Counted from the first letter of the stretch, positions 1 to 7,140 are shown. The stretch is 9,549 nt of DNA from Betaproteobacteria bacterium (GCA_009918225.1 RGEP01000052.1:1-9549); one strand, 5' to 3'. The notes: generated by a model from the sequence alone, not told the origin. A program made the numbers and translations.

Positions 1-21
1 TTCAAAACCTTGAGCGGGCAC

Positions 22-27
22 GAGGAG
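22..27 (+). promoter_or_regulatory. Shine-Dalgarno of the substrate-binding/isoaspartyl peptidase fusion
   Basis: A GAGGAG purine run lies 3 nt before ATG 31 and 6 nt before ATG 34. It fixes the start at this ATG pair rather than at the in-frame TTG at position 10. The spacing slightly favours ATG 34, which would remove only one Met. A TGA at 11-13 in another frame could be the end of an upstream gene, but too little is visible to claim one. Confidence 0.6.
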
Positions 28-30
28 ACG

Positions 31-1665
31 ATGATGCATCCACGCCATTGGGTATCCACAGCACTTTTGATGCTGGGAATGTTCTTCGGGGTTTCGGCGC
101 GCGCAGAAACGTTGGTGGTCTACAGCACCGTAGCGGCCAAAGGCGCTTTGGAGCTGATCGCCCCAGAGTTTGAGCGCACCCATGGACACACGGTGCGCCT
201 GCGCTTCGGCACCGCCGCAGAACTCAAGGCCGAGCTCGAAAAGGGCGCACCCTTCGATGTGGCTTTGCTCACCCAAGCGGCCCTGGAGGACCTGATCAAG
301 CAGTCACGGGTGTCGGCGGCCTCCAAGGTCTTGGTTTTCCAATCGGGAGTCGGCGCGGCCGTTCGCAAGGACGCCACCAAGGTCAAGATCGACACACCTG
401 AAGACCTCAAGAGCCTTCTGTTGTCGGTCCGGACGGTGGCACTGTCCACGCAAGGTGCATCCGGGCCAATCGTTCGCCGTGCCTTCGACAGCCTGGGCAT
501 TGCAGCAGCCATGGCGCCCAAGCTGGTGCTGATCAGCGACATGACCGCCCCAGAAGCGGTGGTCAAAGGCCGCGCGGAGCTGGCTTTTACCCAGATCAGC
601 GAGATCCTGGACACGCCCGAGGCGCAGCTCTTGGGGCCGCTGCCCGGTGATCTGCAATCCCTGTCGTCGTTTTCGGCAGGGGCTGCGAGCCAAGCTTCTT
701 CATCAGCAGCCGCTGCGCTGTTCCTTAAGACACTCACACAGCCCTCTGCGCAGTCCCATATGCGCGCCAAGGGGCTCATCCCACCGGCTGCCACTGAACC
801 GACCCGTCCTGCCATGACCTCTGAAGCCACCCTAAAACCCGACCCCTCACGCATTGCCCTGGTGGTGCACGGCGGCTCAGGCAACGTCACACCCCGCAGC
901 GTGCCGCCGGCCATGGCCGAGCAGTACAAGCAGGGCTTGGAGCGCGCACTCAAGGCGGGGCATGCGGTGTTGGCGCAAGGCGGCAGCAGTGTGGATGCGG
1001 TGGTCGCGGCCATCAAGGTGATGGAAGACGATCCGCTGTTCAACGCCGGCAAGGGTGCGGTGTTCACCGCCGAAGGCCGAAACGAGCTGGACGCCGCGAT
1101 CATGGACGGCCGTACCGGCAAAGCCGGCGCCGTGGCCGGCGTGACCACGGTGAAAAACCCAATCACCGCCGCACGTGCGGTGATGGATCGGACCCGGCAC
1201 GTGATGCTGTCTGGCGCTGGTGCCGATGCCTTTGCCGCCGAGCAAAAGCTCGAAATCGTGCCGCCCAGCTACTTCCATACCCCGCATCGTTGGGAACAAC
1301 TGCAGCGGGCCCGCGAAACGGGACGCCTTCAGCTGGACCACGACGGCACCCCGCGACGCTCCTCAGCCGCCCCTGATTCGACAGAACCCTGGCAGATCGA
1401 CCACAAGTACGGCACCGTGGGCGCTGTGGCCCTGGACGCGCATGGGAACCTGGCGGCCGGCACCTCCACGGGCGGCCTCACCAACAAACTGTATGGGCGC
1501 ATCGGCGACTCACCCATCATCGGCGCTGGCACCTACGCCGGCAATTCAACCGTGGCGGTATCTGCCACAGGCACGGGTGAGTTTTTCATGCGGGGGGTGG
1601 TGGCCTACGACATTGCGGCGCGCATGAGGCCGAGGCGGTGGACCGTTCGCTGCGCGAAGCCTTGA
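31..1665 (+). CDS. ModA-like periplasmic substrate-binding domain fused in frame to an isoaspartyl peptidase/L-asparaginase domain (frameshifted C-terminus)
   Basis: The reading frame encodes 544 aa from ATG 31. Residues 1-26 are a Sec signal peptide (hydrophobic stretch ending in ARA before ETLVVYS). Residues about 27-251 resemble the ModA-like class of ABC solute receptors: VVYSTVAAKGALE at the start, FDVALLTQ, GVGAAVRKDA, ISEILDTP, LLGPLPGDLQ, and a typical family ending MRAKGLIP. Instead of stopping, the frame passes through a Pro/Ala/Thr-rich linker into a plant-type asparaginase domain: VVHGGSGN, FNAGKGAVF, ELDAAIMDG, GAVAGV. The predicted nucleophile is Thr462 in YGTVGAVALD, followed by GTSTGG, GDSPIIGAGTYA and GTGEFFMRG. 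After Met532 the last 12 residues are unrelated to the family because of a frameshift. The receptor would bind a small oxyanion-like or unknown ligand in the periplasm; no ABC permease or ATPase gene is visible. If the fusion is real, the peptidase would also be exported. Receptor identity is family level only; molybdate specificity cannot be claimed. Confidence 0.8.
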   Translation: MMHPRHWVSTALLMLGMFFGVSARAETLVVYSTVAAKGALELIAPEFERTHGHTVRLRFGTAAELKAELEKGAPFDVALLTQAALEDLIKQSRVSAASKVLVFQSGVGAAVRKDATKVKIDTPEDLKSLLLSVRTVALSTQGASGPIVRRAFDSLGIAAAMAPKLVLISDMTAPEAVVKGRAELAFTQISEILDTPEAQLLGPLPGDLQSLSSFSAGAASQASSSAAAALFLKTLTQPSAQSHMRAKGLIPPAATEPTRPAMTSEATLKPDPSRIALVVHGGSGNVTPRSVPPAMAEQYKQGLERALKAGHAVLAQGGSSVDAVVAAIKVMEDDPLFNAGKGAVFTAEGRNELDAAIMDGRTGKAGAVAGVTTVKNPITAARAVMDRTRHVMLSGAGADAFAAEQKLEIVPPSYFHTPHRWEQLQRARETGRLQLDHDGTPRRSSAAPDSTEPWQIDHKYGTVGAVALDAHGNLAAGTSTGGLTNKLYGRIGDSPIIGAGTYAGNSTVAVSATGTGEFFMRGVVAYDIAARMRPRRWTVRCAKP

Positions 1666-1802
1666 CCGAGCAGCAGGGCCGCGGCGGGGTCATCGCCCTG
1701 AGCCGAGCCGGCGAGGTGAAGATGGGCTTCAACACCGAAGGCATGCACCGGGGTGTGGTGCGGGCCGATGGCGTGCCGATGGTGCGCAGTTTTGCAGACT
1801 GA
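814..1802 (+). pseudogene. iaaA: isoaspartyl peptidase / beta-aspartyl L-asparaginase, broken by a frameshift
   Basis: Family enzymes cleave isoaspartyl dipeptides and asparagine, and mature by autocleavage before a Thr. From ATG 814 the family is matched throughout: VVHGGSG, DPLFNAGKGAVF, NELDAAIMDG, then Thr201 (Thr179 in E. coli IaaA) in GTVGAV, STGGLTNK, GDSPIIGAG, TGTGEFF and AYDIAARM. The frame then leaves the family at 1624-1630. The lost C-terminus resumes at 1626 in the frame ending at TGA 1800-1802, reading EAEAVDRSLREAL, GRGGVIALSRAGEV, FNTEGMHRGVVRADGVP and FAD. Aligned to E. coli IaaA, about seven residues (DYGGLSL in E. coli) are missing between the two pieces, so about 19 nt are deleted. 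The nucleophile and substrate-loop residues survive, but about 55 residues of the beta subunit are out of frame, so a working enzyme is unlikely. ATG 814 has no convincing ribosome-binding site, so this half is probably translated only as part of the upstream frame. A sequencing error is possible but would have to remove many bases. Confidence 0.75.
1621..1632 (+). other. frameshift/deletion junction in the isoaspartyl peptidase
   Basis: Left of this point the family match is in the frame of codon 1621 (ARM). Right of it the match is in the frame of codon 1626 or 1629 (EAEAV). Only 2 nt separate ATG 1624-1626 from GCC 1629, where the E. coli protein has seven codons. The junction contains GCATG followed by two GAGGC copies (1626-1630 and 1632-1636), so loss between short direct repeats is conceivable; this is inference. 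Confidence 0.65.
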
Positions 1803-1885
1803 GACCTTCAGGTCCGACCCTCTTCGCCCAACTCCGTTTCCCCGTCACCGGCTTTCTGGTCTGCCCCTGTTTGAAGGTTTGTTTG

Positions 1886-2824
1886 ATGAACGAAGCAGCT
1901 CGAAAAGACGGCGTCGACCTGTACCACCTTCGCTGCCTCATCACCATGGTGGAACTCGGCACGGCGACCAAGGCTGCTGCGCGACTCGGGGTGAGCCAGC
2001 CGGCCTTGAGCCACGTGCTGCAAAAGCTGCGCAAGGCCTTGGGAGACCCCCTGCTGGTTCGGGTGGGCATGAAGATGATGCCCACTCCGCGTGCGCAGGA
2101 GTTGGTGGAGCAGGCACGCCTGCTGATCAGGCAAGCCGATGAGGTGCTGTGGCCCAAAGCGCCGTTCGAAGCCCGGAGCTATGAGGGCCGCTGGGTGGTG
2201 TCTGCGCCTGAGTATGTGGACTACCGGCTCACGCCTGCCTTGGCACGTGCGCTGCATCTTCAGAGCCCCGCGTCCAGTCTTCAAATCGTGCCACCCAACC
2301 CGGCCCATGCCGAGCGCATGCTGGAGTCTGGCGAGATCGACTTGCGTTTGGGTTGGGTGGACAAATCCTCTCCCTTCACCCGATCCCGGCTGCTCTACAC
2401 GGAGACCTTTTCTTGCCTGTATCGGCGCCAACACCGAGCCGTGAAGGGGCTCATTACTATTCCTCAGTACCTGGCCGCTGAACACATCCGGGTTCAAGCC
2501 TCACAGCCCAGCACCGCCACCCGCACGATTGCAGCCGCTGCGTTGCGCTTAGGCCAGGAGCTGCGCGTGGCCCTCGTGGTGCCGAATCTGATGACGGTGG
2601 GCCGTGTGGTGGCCGAGTCCGACACCGTGGCCACGGTGCCCAGCGGTATTGGTCAGGTGTTGGCCCAGCTGCACGACCTGAAGATTGCGCCCTTGCCGAT
2701 CAAAGTGGCTACCCTGAACGTGGCGATGTACTGGCATGAGCGCATGCAAACCGACAAGCGCCACCGTTGGCTGCGCTCGCTCATCGCCGAGACGGCTGCC
2801 GAGCTTAAGGATCCACCACGATAG
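1886..2824 (+). CDS. LysR-family transcriptional regulator, NahR/NodD-like subgroup
   Basis: This is a 312-aa DNA-binding regulator of usual LysR length. ATG 1886 is chosen because GAAGG at 1873-1877 lies 8 nt upstream. Residues 11-55 form the winged helix-turn-helix: DLYHLRCLITMVELG, then the recognition region TKAAARLGVSQPALSHVLQKL and the wing GDPLLVR. The next residues (MKMMPTPRAQELV) lead to the linker helix. Residues about 95-300 are the periplasmic-binding-protein-like effector domain, with GEIDLRLG and the NahR/NodD-type ending VVAESDTVATVP and MYWHERMQTDKRHRWLR. Such proteins usually sense an aromatic or other small carboxylate and activate a neighbouring catabolic or uptake operon. 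Here the regulator faces the 3' end of the minus-strand hydrolase/receptor operon and overlaps its last gene by 20 bp, not the usual divergent arrangement. Regulation of that operon is an inference from proximity. No AT-rich promoter or strong terminator is seen in the 83-nt gap after position 1802. Confidence 0.93.
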   Translation: MNEAARKDGVDLYHLRCLITMVELGTATKAAARLGVSQPALSHVLQKLRKALGDPLLVRVGMKMMPTPRAQELVEQARLLIRQADEVLWPKAPFEARSYEGRWVVSAPEYVDYRLTPALARALHLQSPASSLQIVPPNPAHAERMLESGEIDLRLGWVDKSSPFTRSRLLYTETFSCLYRRQHRAVKGLITIPQYLAAEHIRVQASQPSTATRTIAAAALRLGQELRVALVVPNLMTVGRVVAESDTVATVPSGIGQVLAQLHDLKIAPLPIKVATLNVAMYWHERMQTDKRHRWLRSLIAETAAELKDPPR

Positions 2825-3827
2825 CGCGGTCGCGGATCAGTCGTTCCCACCGCAGGCGGTCTGCTTTGAAGCGCGGCATCACCTGCTCCGGCAGGCTGCG
2901 CTCAATCTCGAACGACAACAGGCGCAAGCGGTCGCGGACTTCATGCCCATCCAGAACCCTTGAAGCGGCCTGGTTCAAGCGCTGCACGATCGGCTTGGGC
3001 GTGCTGGCCGGCACCATGAGGGCGAACAAGGGCGATACCTCAAGCGCTGGCCCGCCCGTCTCAGCCAGGGTGGGCACCGCCGGCATGGCCGCTGATCGCT
3101 TGTCACCCAGCACGCCCAGGGCACGAACCAAGCCCCCATCTACCGCCGCCTTGGCTGTGGGCACCAAGTCGACGTAGGCATCGATCTCGCCAGAGGCCAG
3201 TGCATTGAGCGCGGGCTGGCTGCCCCGGTAGGGTATGTGAACCATACGAATGCCGGTCGTGGCCATCAATTGCTCGAAGGCCAGGTGCAAGGTGGAGCCG
3301 CGCCCGGGAGACCCGAAATTGAACTGCCCGGGGTGCGTCAAGGCCCTTTGCACCCAGCTCGTAAAGGACTCCGCTTTGCTGTTCGCAGGAACCAAGAGCA
3401 CCATGGGCGCCGAGGCCAAGAGCGTGACCCCGACGAAGTCAAGGTCGGGGTCGTAACGCAGCTTGGGTGTGATCAGGGGGTTGAAGACAAAGGTGGAACT
3501 CGATCCGAGCAACAGGGTGTAGCCGTCAGGAGAAGACCGCGCGACAAACTCGGCGGCCACACCGGTGCCCGCGCCGGGGCGGTTGTCCACCACCACGGGC
3601 ACGCCAAGATCTCGGCTCAAGCCCTCCGCCAACAGACGCCCCAACAAATCGGTGGAGCCGCCTGGCGCAAAAGGCACCACCAGCACGATGCGGCGACCAG
3701 GCAAGGGGTAGTTCGCCCCCTCAGCAGCCCAAGCGCAGAGGCCCCAATTCCAGCCAGCCACCAACAGCGCGGCCCAAGCAGCGCAGGTCCTGCGTTCGAT
3801 GGTGAGCAAGCCGAACAAGAGCTTCAA
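2805..3827 (-). CDS. Bug/TctC-family periplasmic solute-binding protein (tripartite tricarboxylate transporter receptor)
   Basis: The product is 340 aa from a TTG start, supported by GGAAGG 5 nt upstream. An N-terminal export signal ends about residue 34 (CAWA before AEGANYPLPG). Bug-family signatures are clear in order: IVLVVPFAPGGSTDLLGRLL (48-67), DNRPGAGTGVAAEFVA (81-96), PDGYTLLLG (100-108), FGSPGRGS (171-178), VHIPYRG (196-202) and VPTLAETG (251-258). Bug proteins bind carboxylates or other small polar molecules in the periplasm and pass them to TctAB-type permeases or to sensors. The ligand cannot be read from the sequence. It is last in the operon behind two hydrolases, so a hydrolysis product is a reasonable ligand guess. 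Its final 20 bp overlap the end of the LysR gene on the opposite strand. Family assignment is secure; the TTG start is likely but not certain. Confidence 0.93.
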   Translation of the reverse strand: MKLLFGLLTIERRTCAAWAALLVAGWNWGLCAWAAEGANYPLPGRRIVLVVPFAPGGSTDLLGRLLAEGLSRDLGVPVVVDNRPGAGTGVAAEFVARSSPDGYTLLLGSSSTFVFNPLITPKLRYDPDLDFVGVTLLASAPMVLLVPANSKAESFTSWVQRALTHPGQFNFGSPGRGSTLHLAFEQLMATTGIRMVHIPYRGSQPALNALASGEIDAYVDLVPTAKAAVDGGLVRALGVLGDKRSAAMPAVPTLAETGGPALEVSPLFALMVPASTPKPIVQRLNQAASRVLDGHEVRDRLRLLSFEIERSLPEQVMPRFKADRLRWERLIRDRAIVVDP

Positions 3828-3832
3828 AAAGG

Positions 3833-3838
3833 CCTTCC
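3833..3838 (-). promoter_or_regulatory. Shine-Dalgarno supporting a TTG start of the Bug receptor
   Basis: On the minus strand GGAAGG is followed by 5 nt and then TTG at 3827. No ATG lies in frame near this point, and the signal peptide begins directly after this TTG. The site sits in the 18-nt gap after the hydrolase stop codon (3846-3848), consistent with translation from a shared transcript. Confidence 0.6.
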
Positions 3839-3845
3839 AGAGGAT

Positions 3846-4796
3846 TCAATGGACCCCACGACGGTCTTGGGCCATGGACCGAGCCGCAGCAGCACAGTCG
3901 GCCACCGCTAGGGCCGCAGGGCGCAGCATAGCGGCCATGGCCGCGAACGAGTGTGGAAGCCCCGCGAACTCTTTGAGACGGGATGCCAACCCTTCACCCA
4001 ACCAGTGGTGGTGCATGCGACGCGAGTCGTTCAGCAGGGGGTCGTCCAAACCCACGGCCAGGTAGGTCGCAGGCAAGCGATGGCCTGTTTGCAGCGCTGG
4101 GATGGCCTTCGCATAGCCGTCGGGGGCGAGACCTGCAAGGTAGCGCTCCCAGATCCAACGGCTGCGCTCCACGTGCACATGGGGCCCGCCATGGTTGCCG
4201 TAAAGCAGCACCAGGCCGTCGATCGATGGGCCCTCTCGGGCCTCGGATGCGCGCGCTGCCACACACACCGCCAAGCTCGCGCCAGCCGACTCGCCCCACA
4301 AGATCCAGCGTTGTGGCATGCCCTCGGCCTGAGCGGCGGGCGAGCTCAACCAGCTCAGCGCCGCCCACACATCGTCGAGTTGTGCTGGGAACGGATGCTC
4401 CGGTATGCGCCGGTAGTCCACGGCACACACCAACATGCCCGTCTCTCGCGCCACGCGGTGGGCGACGGGGCGAGAGCTGTGCAAGGATCCACCCCACCAT
4501 CCTGCGCCGCGCAGGTACAGAACGCCACAAGCCGGCATCTTGGACGCTTGCGGCTCGACCGTCAGCACTCGATGCCGACGGCTGTCCACATCAAAGCTCA
4601 CCAGCCTTTCGCGGCCATCGAGTTCCTCGCTTGCACTCAGGGCCAAAAGGTAGGCCTCGTGCTGCGCACGCGCGACCTCCAGGTCCTGGGTCGAAGGGTC
4701 ACCGGGCTTGAGGCCCAGCCCGTGGAGGTGTGCCTGCAAATCGGGCCAGTGATCAAAGAGACAGGGCCGGCCCGGTTGCAGTGAACTGGCTTGCAT
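3846..4796 (-). CDS. alpha/beta hydrolase, hormone-sensitive-lipase-like esterase with altered HGGG motif
   Basis: A 316-aa protein without signal peptide, so probably cytoplasmic. The alpha/beta-hydrolase core begins near residue 65. The nucleophile elbow is WGESAGAS with Ser170. The acid is probably Asp252 in GLDDPLLND, and the base His282 in GLPHSFAAM, each in the family's usual place and spacing. VDYRRIPEHPFPAQLDDVWAALSW (124-147) corresponds to the YRLAPEHPFPAAxxD block typical of HSL-type esterases. The oxyanion-hole motif, normally HGGG, reads RGAG (residues 96-99, LYLRGAGWWGGS), so the conserved His is Arg and one Gly is Ala. The triad predicts ester hydrolysis, but rate or substrate class may be changed. 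It starts 17 nt after the DUF6351 gene ends, with only a weak GGGG ribosome-binding site, which fits coupled translation. An esterase or carboxylesterase acting on an imported ester is the best guess. Confidence 0.87.
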   Translation of the reverse strand: MQASSLQPGRPCLFDHWPDLQAHLHGLGLKPGDPSTQDLEVARAQHEAYLLALSASEELDGRERLVSFDVDSRRHRVLTVEPQASKMPACGVLYLRGAGWWGGSLHSSRPVAHRVARETGMLVCAVDYRRIPEHPFPAQLDDVWAALSWLSSPAAQAEGMPQRWILWGESAGASLAVCVAARASEAREGPSIDGLVLLYGNHGGPHVHVERSRWIWERYLAGLAPDGYAKAIPALQTGHRLPATYLAVGLDDPLLNDSRRMHHHWLGEGLASRLKEFAGLPHSFAAMAAMLRPAALAVADCAAAARSMAQDRRGVH

Positions 4797-4813
4797 GAAG
4801 GCGCCCCAGTGGG

Positions 4814-7087
4814 CTACTGCTTGCTGATGTCAAAGACCTGATTCACGGGCGAGGGCCCCACCGAAGGCCAAGCGACCGTGCTCGCCTGCTCCACGCCGGG
4901 CTTGCTCCAGTCGCACACACCGTTGGGGAATATGGCCTTGAGGCGGTCGAGTTCAGCCGCGCTGAGCGTAACCTTGTAGTCGCTCGCCGCAACGGGCTTG
5001 AGCTGGCACTTCAAGACATTCCAAGCCAAGGGCCCCCCAGCCTGCAGGCGGGCGTGGGTATAGGACGGCCAGATCTTGTTGCACGCGCTGTCGTTGATGC
5101 CCAGGGTCTGCTTTTCCTTGATGAAGTTGGTCGGGAAGGACCCTCCGGCCGGTACCGCCTCGAAGCAGCCATCGACCAAGTCGGCAGGTCGGTTGCGCAC
5201 TACCGTCGCCCTTTGGGAATCGCTGCCCTTGTCCGCCAAGATGGCATCCATCCACTTTTCCATCGCCGAGATGGCGCCGGCATACAGGGTCGCATTCGTC
5301 TGTGTCAGTCCGCCGCGCCACATCACGTGGTTGTCGGAGTTGCCACTGGCCTGGGCCATGCGCTCGCGAACCGCGAAGTGCTGCCATTGCAGATGATGTT
5401 CCGCGCCCGTCTCGTTGTGGCGATTCATGAGGTCGAAGACCGGGATCGAAGCCAAGCCCATTCCGCCATGCAGCACCAAGCCCGCCTGATAGGCGCGCTT
5501 GAGGGCATCGCTCGAGGCCGTGGTGCGCGCAGCCACCGGGTTGGAGTCAAAGTCAAAGCCGCCGATGGACTGGTTCAGGTCCAGAAACTGCGCTACCGAA
5601 ATGGTGCCGGCGTTCAGCGCTGCCAGACCATATTGAACACCCTGGTTGTCAAAGGGCGAAAGGGCGATGGTGGCCTTGCCGCTTGCATCCAGTGGGTTGG
5701 CTTTTCGGCCATAGACATTGACCACTGAATCCACGATGGAAGCGCGTGCCCCGGTCAGGTTCAGCGTCGCCGTCCTGGGGTCATACCGCAGCGTCAGGGG
5801 CAAGGCGGAATCCCAGCCAGCCGGGCTGTAGGCCGAAACGCCCGGAAAGCTGGGCGAGGTCCGCCCCGGCACAGGGTCGACGCGGCCGAACTGGTTGGCG
5901 TTGTGGTACAGCGTCGCTTCACCGCCATAGCCCGATACGGCCAGACGTTGTGCGGGGGTGAACGATGAGGCCGAGGCTTGCGTGCTGGTGAAGTAGCGAA
6001 CCAACAGGTTGGCGTCCATGGCCGAGCCGGCCACCGACAAGACATCGGGGAAGGTGTTGTCCACCATGGCACCATCAAAGACCCCGGGCAGCATGTCGGC
6101 GATCTGCAGCGAAGCGATGGCCCCACCAGACGTGCCCCAGGTCATCGTGTACTTCGGCGCGCCGAATCGCTTGATGAAGTACTCCTTGGTCATGGCGGCC
6201 GACTCCGCCTGGAGCAGCACATTGCAGTTGTTGCCCGCGTTGTTCAGCGTGTTCGTGGCCACCGCATAGCCGCGGCCCAACCACACTTCCTGCTGACCAC
6301 CTGCCACGCCGAAGGCGTAACCCTGCGCCGTGCCCTGTGTGTACCAGCCGCCAGGGCAGCCCGCGCCGTAGGTGTACACCAAGCGCCGATTCCAATTGGC
6401 TGGCGGGCTCAGGGGGCCGACGGCCGTGTCTTTGGCTGGGTCATGCAGCACCGCGACCTGGGCAATGCCACGGTTGATGGTCAGGGTCTCCAGCCGAATG
6501 GCGTAGGGCACCGTCACACCCGCCTCCGTCTTCAGGACAGCCGCGTCGCTGGGGATGGGCGTGGTGGGTCCACTGAGCATCTTGTAGGGGCCTGCCGTGG
6601 TCTTGTACAGATACTGCACCACCCGATCGGCGCTGCACGTGGGGTCGTCCGGCTTGGGCAGCAGCTTGGAACCATCGGGCAATGCAAAGCTGCCAGCCTG
6701 GCACAGGAAGGGCTGGATATGGGGGCCCGAGAAGACCGGCCCCGTGATGGGGTAGACGGTCAGGGGCTGCTCCCGCGTGGCGAAGTTCGCTCGGGCCGTC
6801 AGCACCGCTGTCCCAGGCTTGAGTCCGTCAATGAGGGCGATGTAGCGTCCGGCTGTTGACGGGTCGGGTTTGAACAGCGAAGTGATGGTCTGTCCATCGA
6901 GTTGAACTTCAAACGCCACATTGCCCGGCACGGTGAGCGCCACCAAGGCGTCGCTGCCGGTCACGCGATCAGGGCGCGACGACAGAACCTGGAACTCGGG
7001 GGGCTCTCCGGATCGCGAACCCATGCAGCCCGCCATCAGGGTTGCCCCCAGGGCCGCCACCGACCATCCCCAAACAAACCTTCTCAC
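4814..7087 (-). CDS. DUF6351-family secreted lipoprotein, probable alpha/beta-type hydrolase
   Basis: A 757-aa product starting at GTG 7087. Residues 1-21 are a lipoprotein signal with lipobox LMAGC (Cys21), so it is exported and lipid-anchored. After it come FQVLSSRPDRVTGSDALV (32-49), an Ig-like N-terminal segment, and YPITGPVFSGPHIQPFLC (112-129), both hallmarks I associate with DUF6351. The catalytic-looking core has NWNRRLVYTYGAGCPGGW (231-248) and a nucleophile-elbow motif WGTSGGAIAS with Ser320. Near the C-terminus are PVFDLMNRHNETGAEHH (549-565) and SGNSDNHVMW (581-590), which hold candidate Asp and His partners, then LKCQLKPV and the family-typical GVCDWSKPGV (722-731). Several cysteines (129, 151, 244, 288, 641, 669, 694, 725) suggest disulfides, fitting export. 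The family has no settled substrate to my knowledge; resemblance to tannase/PHB-oligomer hydrolases suggests an ester. First gene of the operon, so it may set what the receptor and second hydrolase handle. No frameshift seen. Confidence 0.85.
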   Translation of the reverse strand: MRRFVWGWSVAALGATLMAGCMGSRSGEPPEFQVLSSRPDRVTGSDALVALTVPGNVAFEVQLDGQTITSLFKPDPSTAGRYIALIDGLKPGTAVLTARANFATREQPLTVYPITGPVFSGPHIQPFLCQAGSFALPDGSKLLPKPDDPTCSADRVVQYLYKTTAGPYKMLSGPTTPIPSDAAVLKTEAGVTVPYAIRLETLTINRGIAQVAVLHDPAKDTAVGPLSPPANWNRRLVYTYGAGCPGGWYTQGTAQGYAFGVAGGQQEVWLGRGYAVATNTLNNAGNNCNVLLQAESAAMTKEYFIKRFGAPKYTMTWGTSGGAIASLQIADMLPGVFDGAMVDNTFPDVLSVAGSAMDANLLVRYFTSTQASASSFTPAQRLAVSGYGGEATLYHNANQFGRVDPVPGRTSPSFPGVSAYSPAGWDSALPLTLRYDPRTATLNLTGARASIVDSVVNVYGRKANPLDASGKATIALSPFDNQGVQYGLAALNAGTISVAQFLDLNQSIGGFDFDSNPVAARTTASSDALKRAYQAGLVLHGGMGLASIPVFDLMNRHNETGAEHHLQWQHFAVRERMAQASGNSDNHVMWRGGLTQTNATLYAGAISAMEKWMDAILADKGSDSQRATVVRNRPADLVDGCFEAVPAGGSFPTNFIKEKQTLGINDSACNKIWPSYTHARLQAGGPLAWNVLKCQLKPVAASDYKVTLSAAELDRLKAIFPNGVCDWSKPGVEQASTVAWPSVGPSPVNQVFDISKQ

Positions 7088-7093
7088 GGCACT

Positions 7094-7099
7094 CTCCCC
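7094..7099 (-). promoter_or_regulatory. Shine-Dalgarno supporting a GTG start of the DUF6351 lipoprotein
   Basis: On the minus strand GGGGAG is followed by 6 nt and then GTG 7087, directly ahead of the lipoprotein signal peptide. The good spacing and the intact signal sequence together favour this GTG. Confidence 0.65.
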
Positions 7100-7140
7100 G
7101 GTTCGATGAAACGACGGCGTTCATCCTCATTTCAGCCGGG

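Larger units (their letters stand above)
2805..7087 (-). other. putative three-gene operon: DUF6351 lipoprotein, alpha/beta hydrolase, Bug/TctC receptor
   Basis: Three minus-strand genes follow each other with gaps of 17 nt (4797-4813) and 18 nt (3828-3845), with no room for internal promoters or terminators. Transcription would start in the AT-rich region beyond 7088 and end inside or past the convergent LysR gene. Two hydrolases plus a carboxylate-type solute receptor suggest breakdown and uptake of an ester-like compound. The membrane subunits of a TctAB transporter are absent, which is common for orphan Bug receptors in Burkholderiales. Confidence 0.7.

Noticed and set aside
31..783. Calling the receptor domain a molybdate-binding ModA
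   Set aside because: Only fold-level similarity is visible, with no modB or modC genes nearby, so a ligand or gene symbol is not justified.
120..1166. Long open frame on the minus strand (about 348 codons)
   Set aside because: It lies antisense to the receptor/asparaginase frame, whose product has clear family motifs. The minus-strand protein is Ser/Ala/Arg-rich without recognisable motifs, as expected for an antisense frame in GC-rich DNA.
1803..1814. GACC-TTCA-GGTC hairpin just after the asparaginase stop
   Set aside because: A 4-bp stem without a T-run is too weak to be called a terminator; such short palindromes are expected by chance.
3951..4784. Long open frame on the plus strand (about 277 codons)
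   Set aside because: It is antisense to the alpha/beta hydrolase, which has a full catalytic triad. The plus-strand product shows no family pattern or ribosome-binding site.
5978..6859. Long open frame on the plus strand (about 293 codons)
   Set aside because: It is antisense to the DUF6351 gene and yields an Arg/Gly/His-rich product without motifs; an effect of codon bias in the true gene.
4814..7087. Assignment of the 757-aa lipoprotein as a tannase/MHETase
   Set aside because: The GTSGG elbow and nearby Bug receptor invite that idea, but the VLSSRPDxVxGxDALV, ITGPVFSGPH and GVCDWSKPGV blocks fit DUF6351 better. No residue seen supports a specific aromatic-ester substrate.
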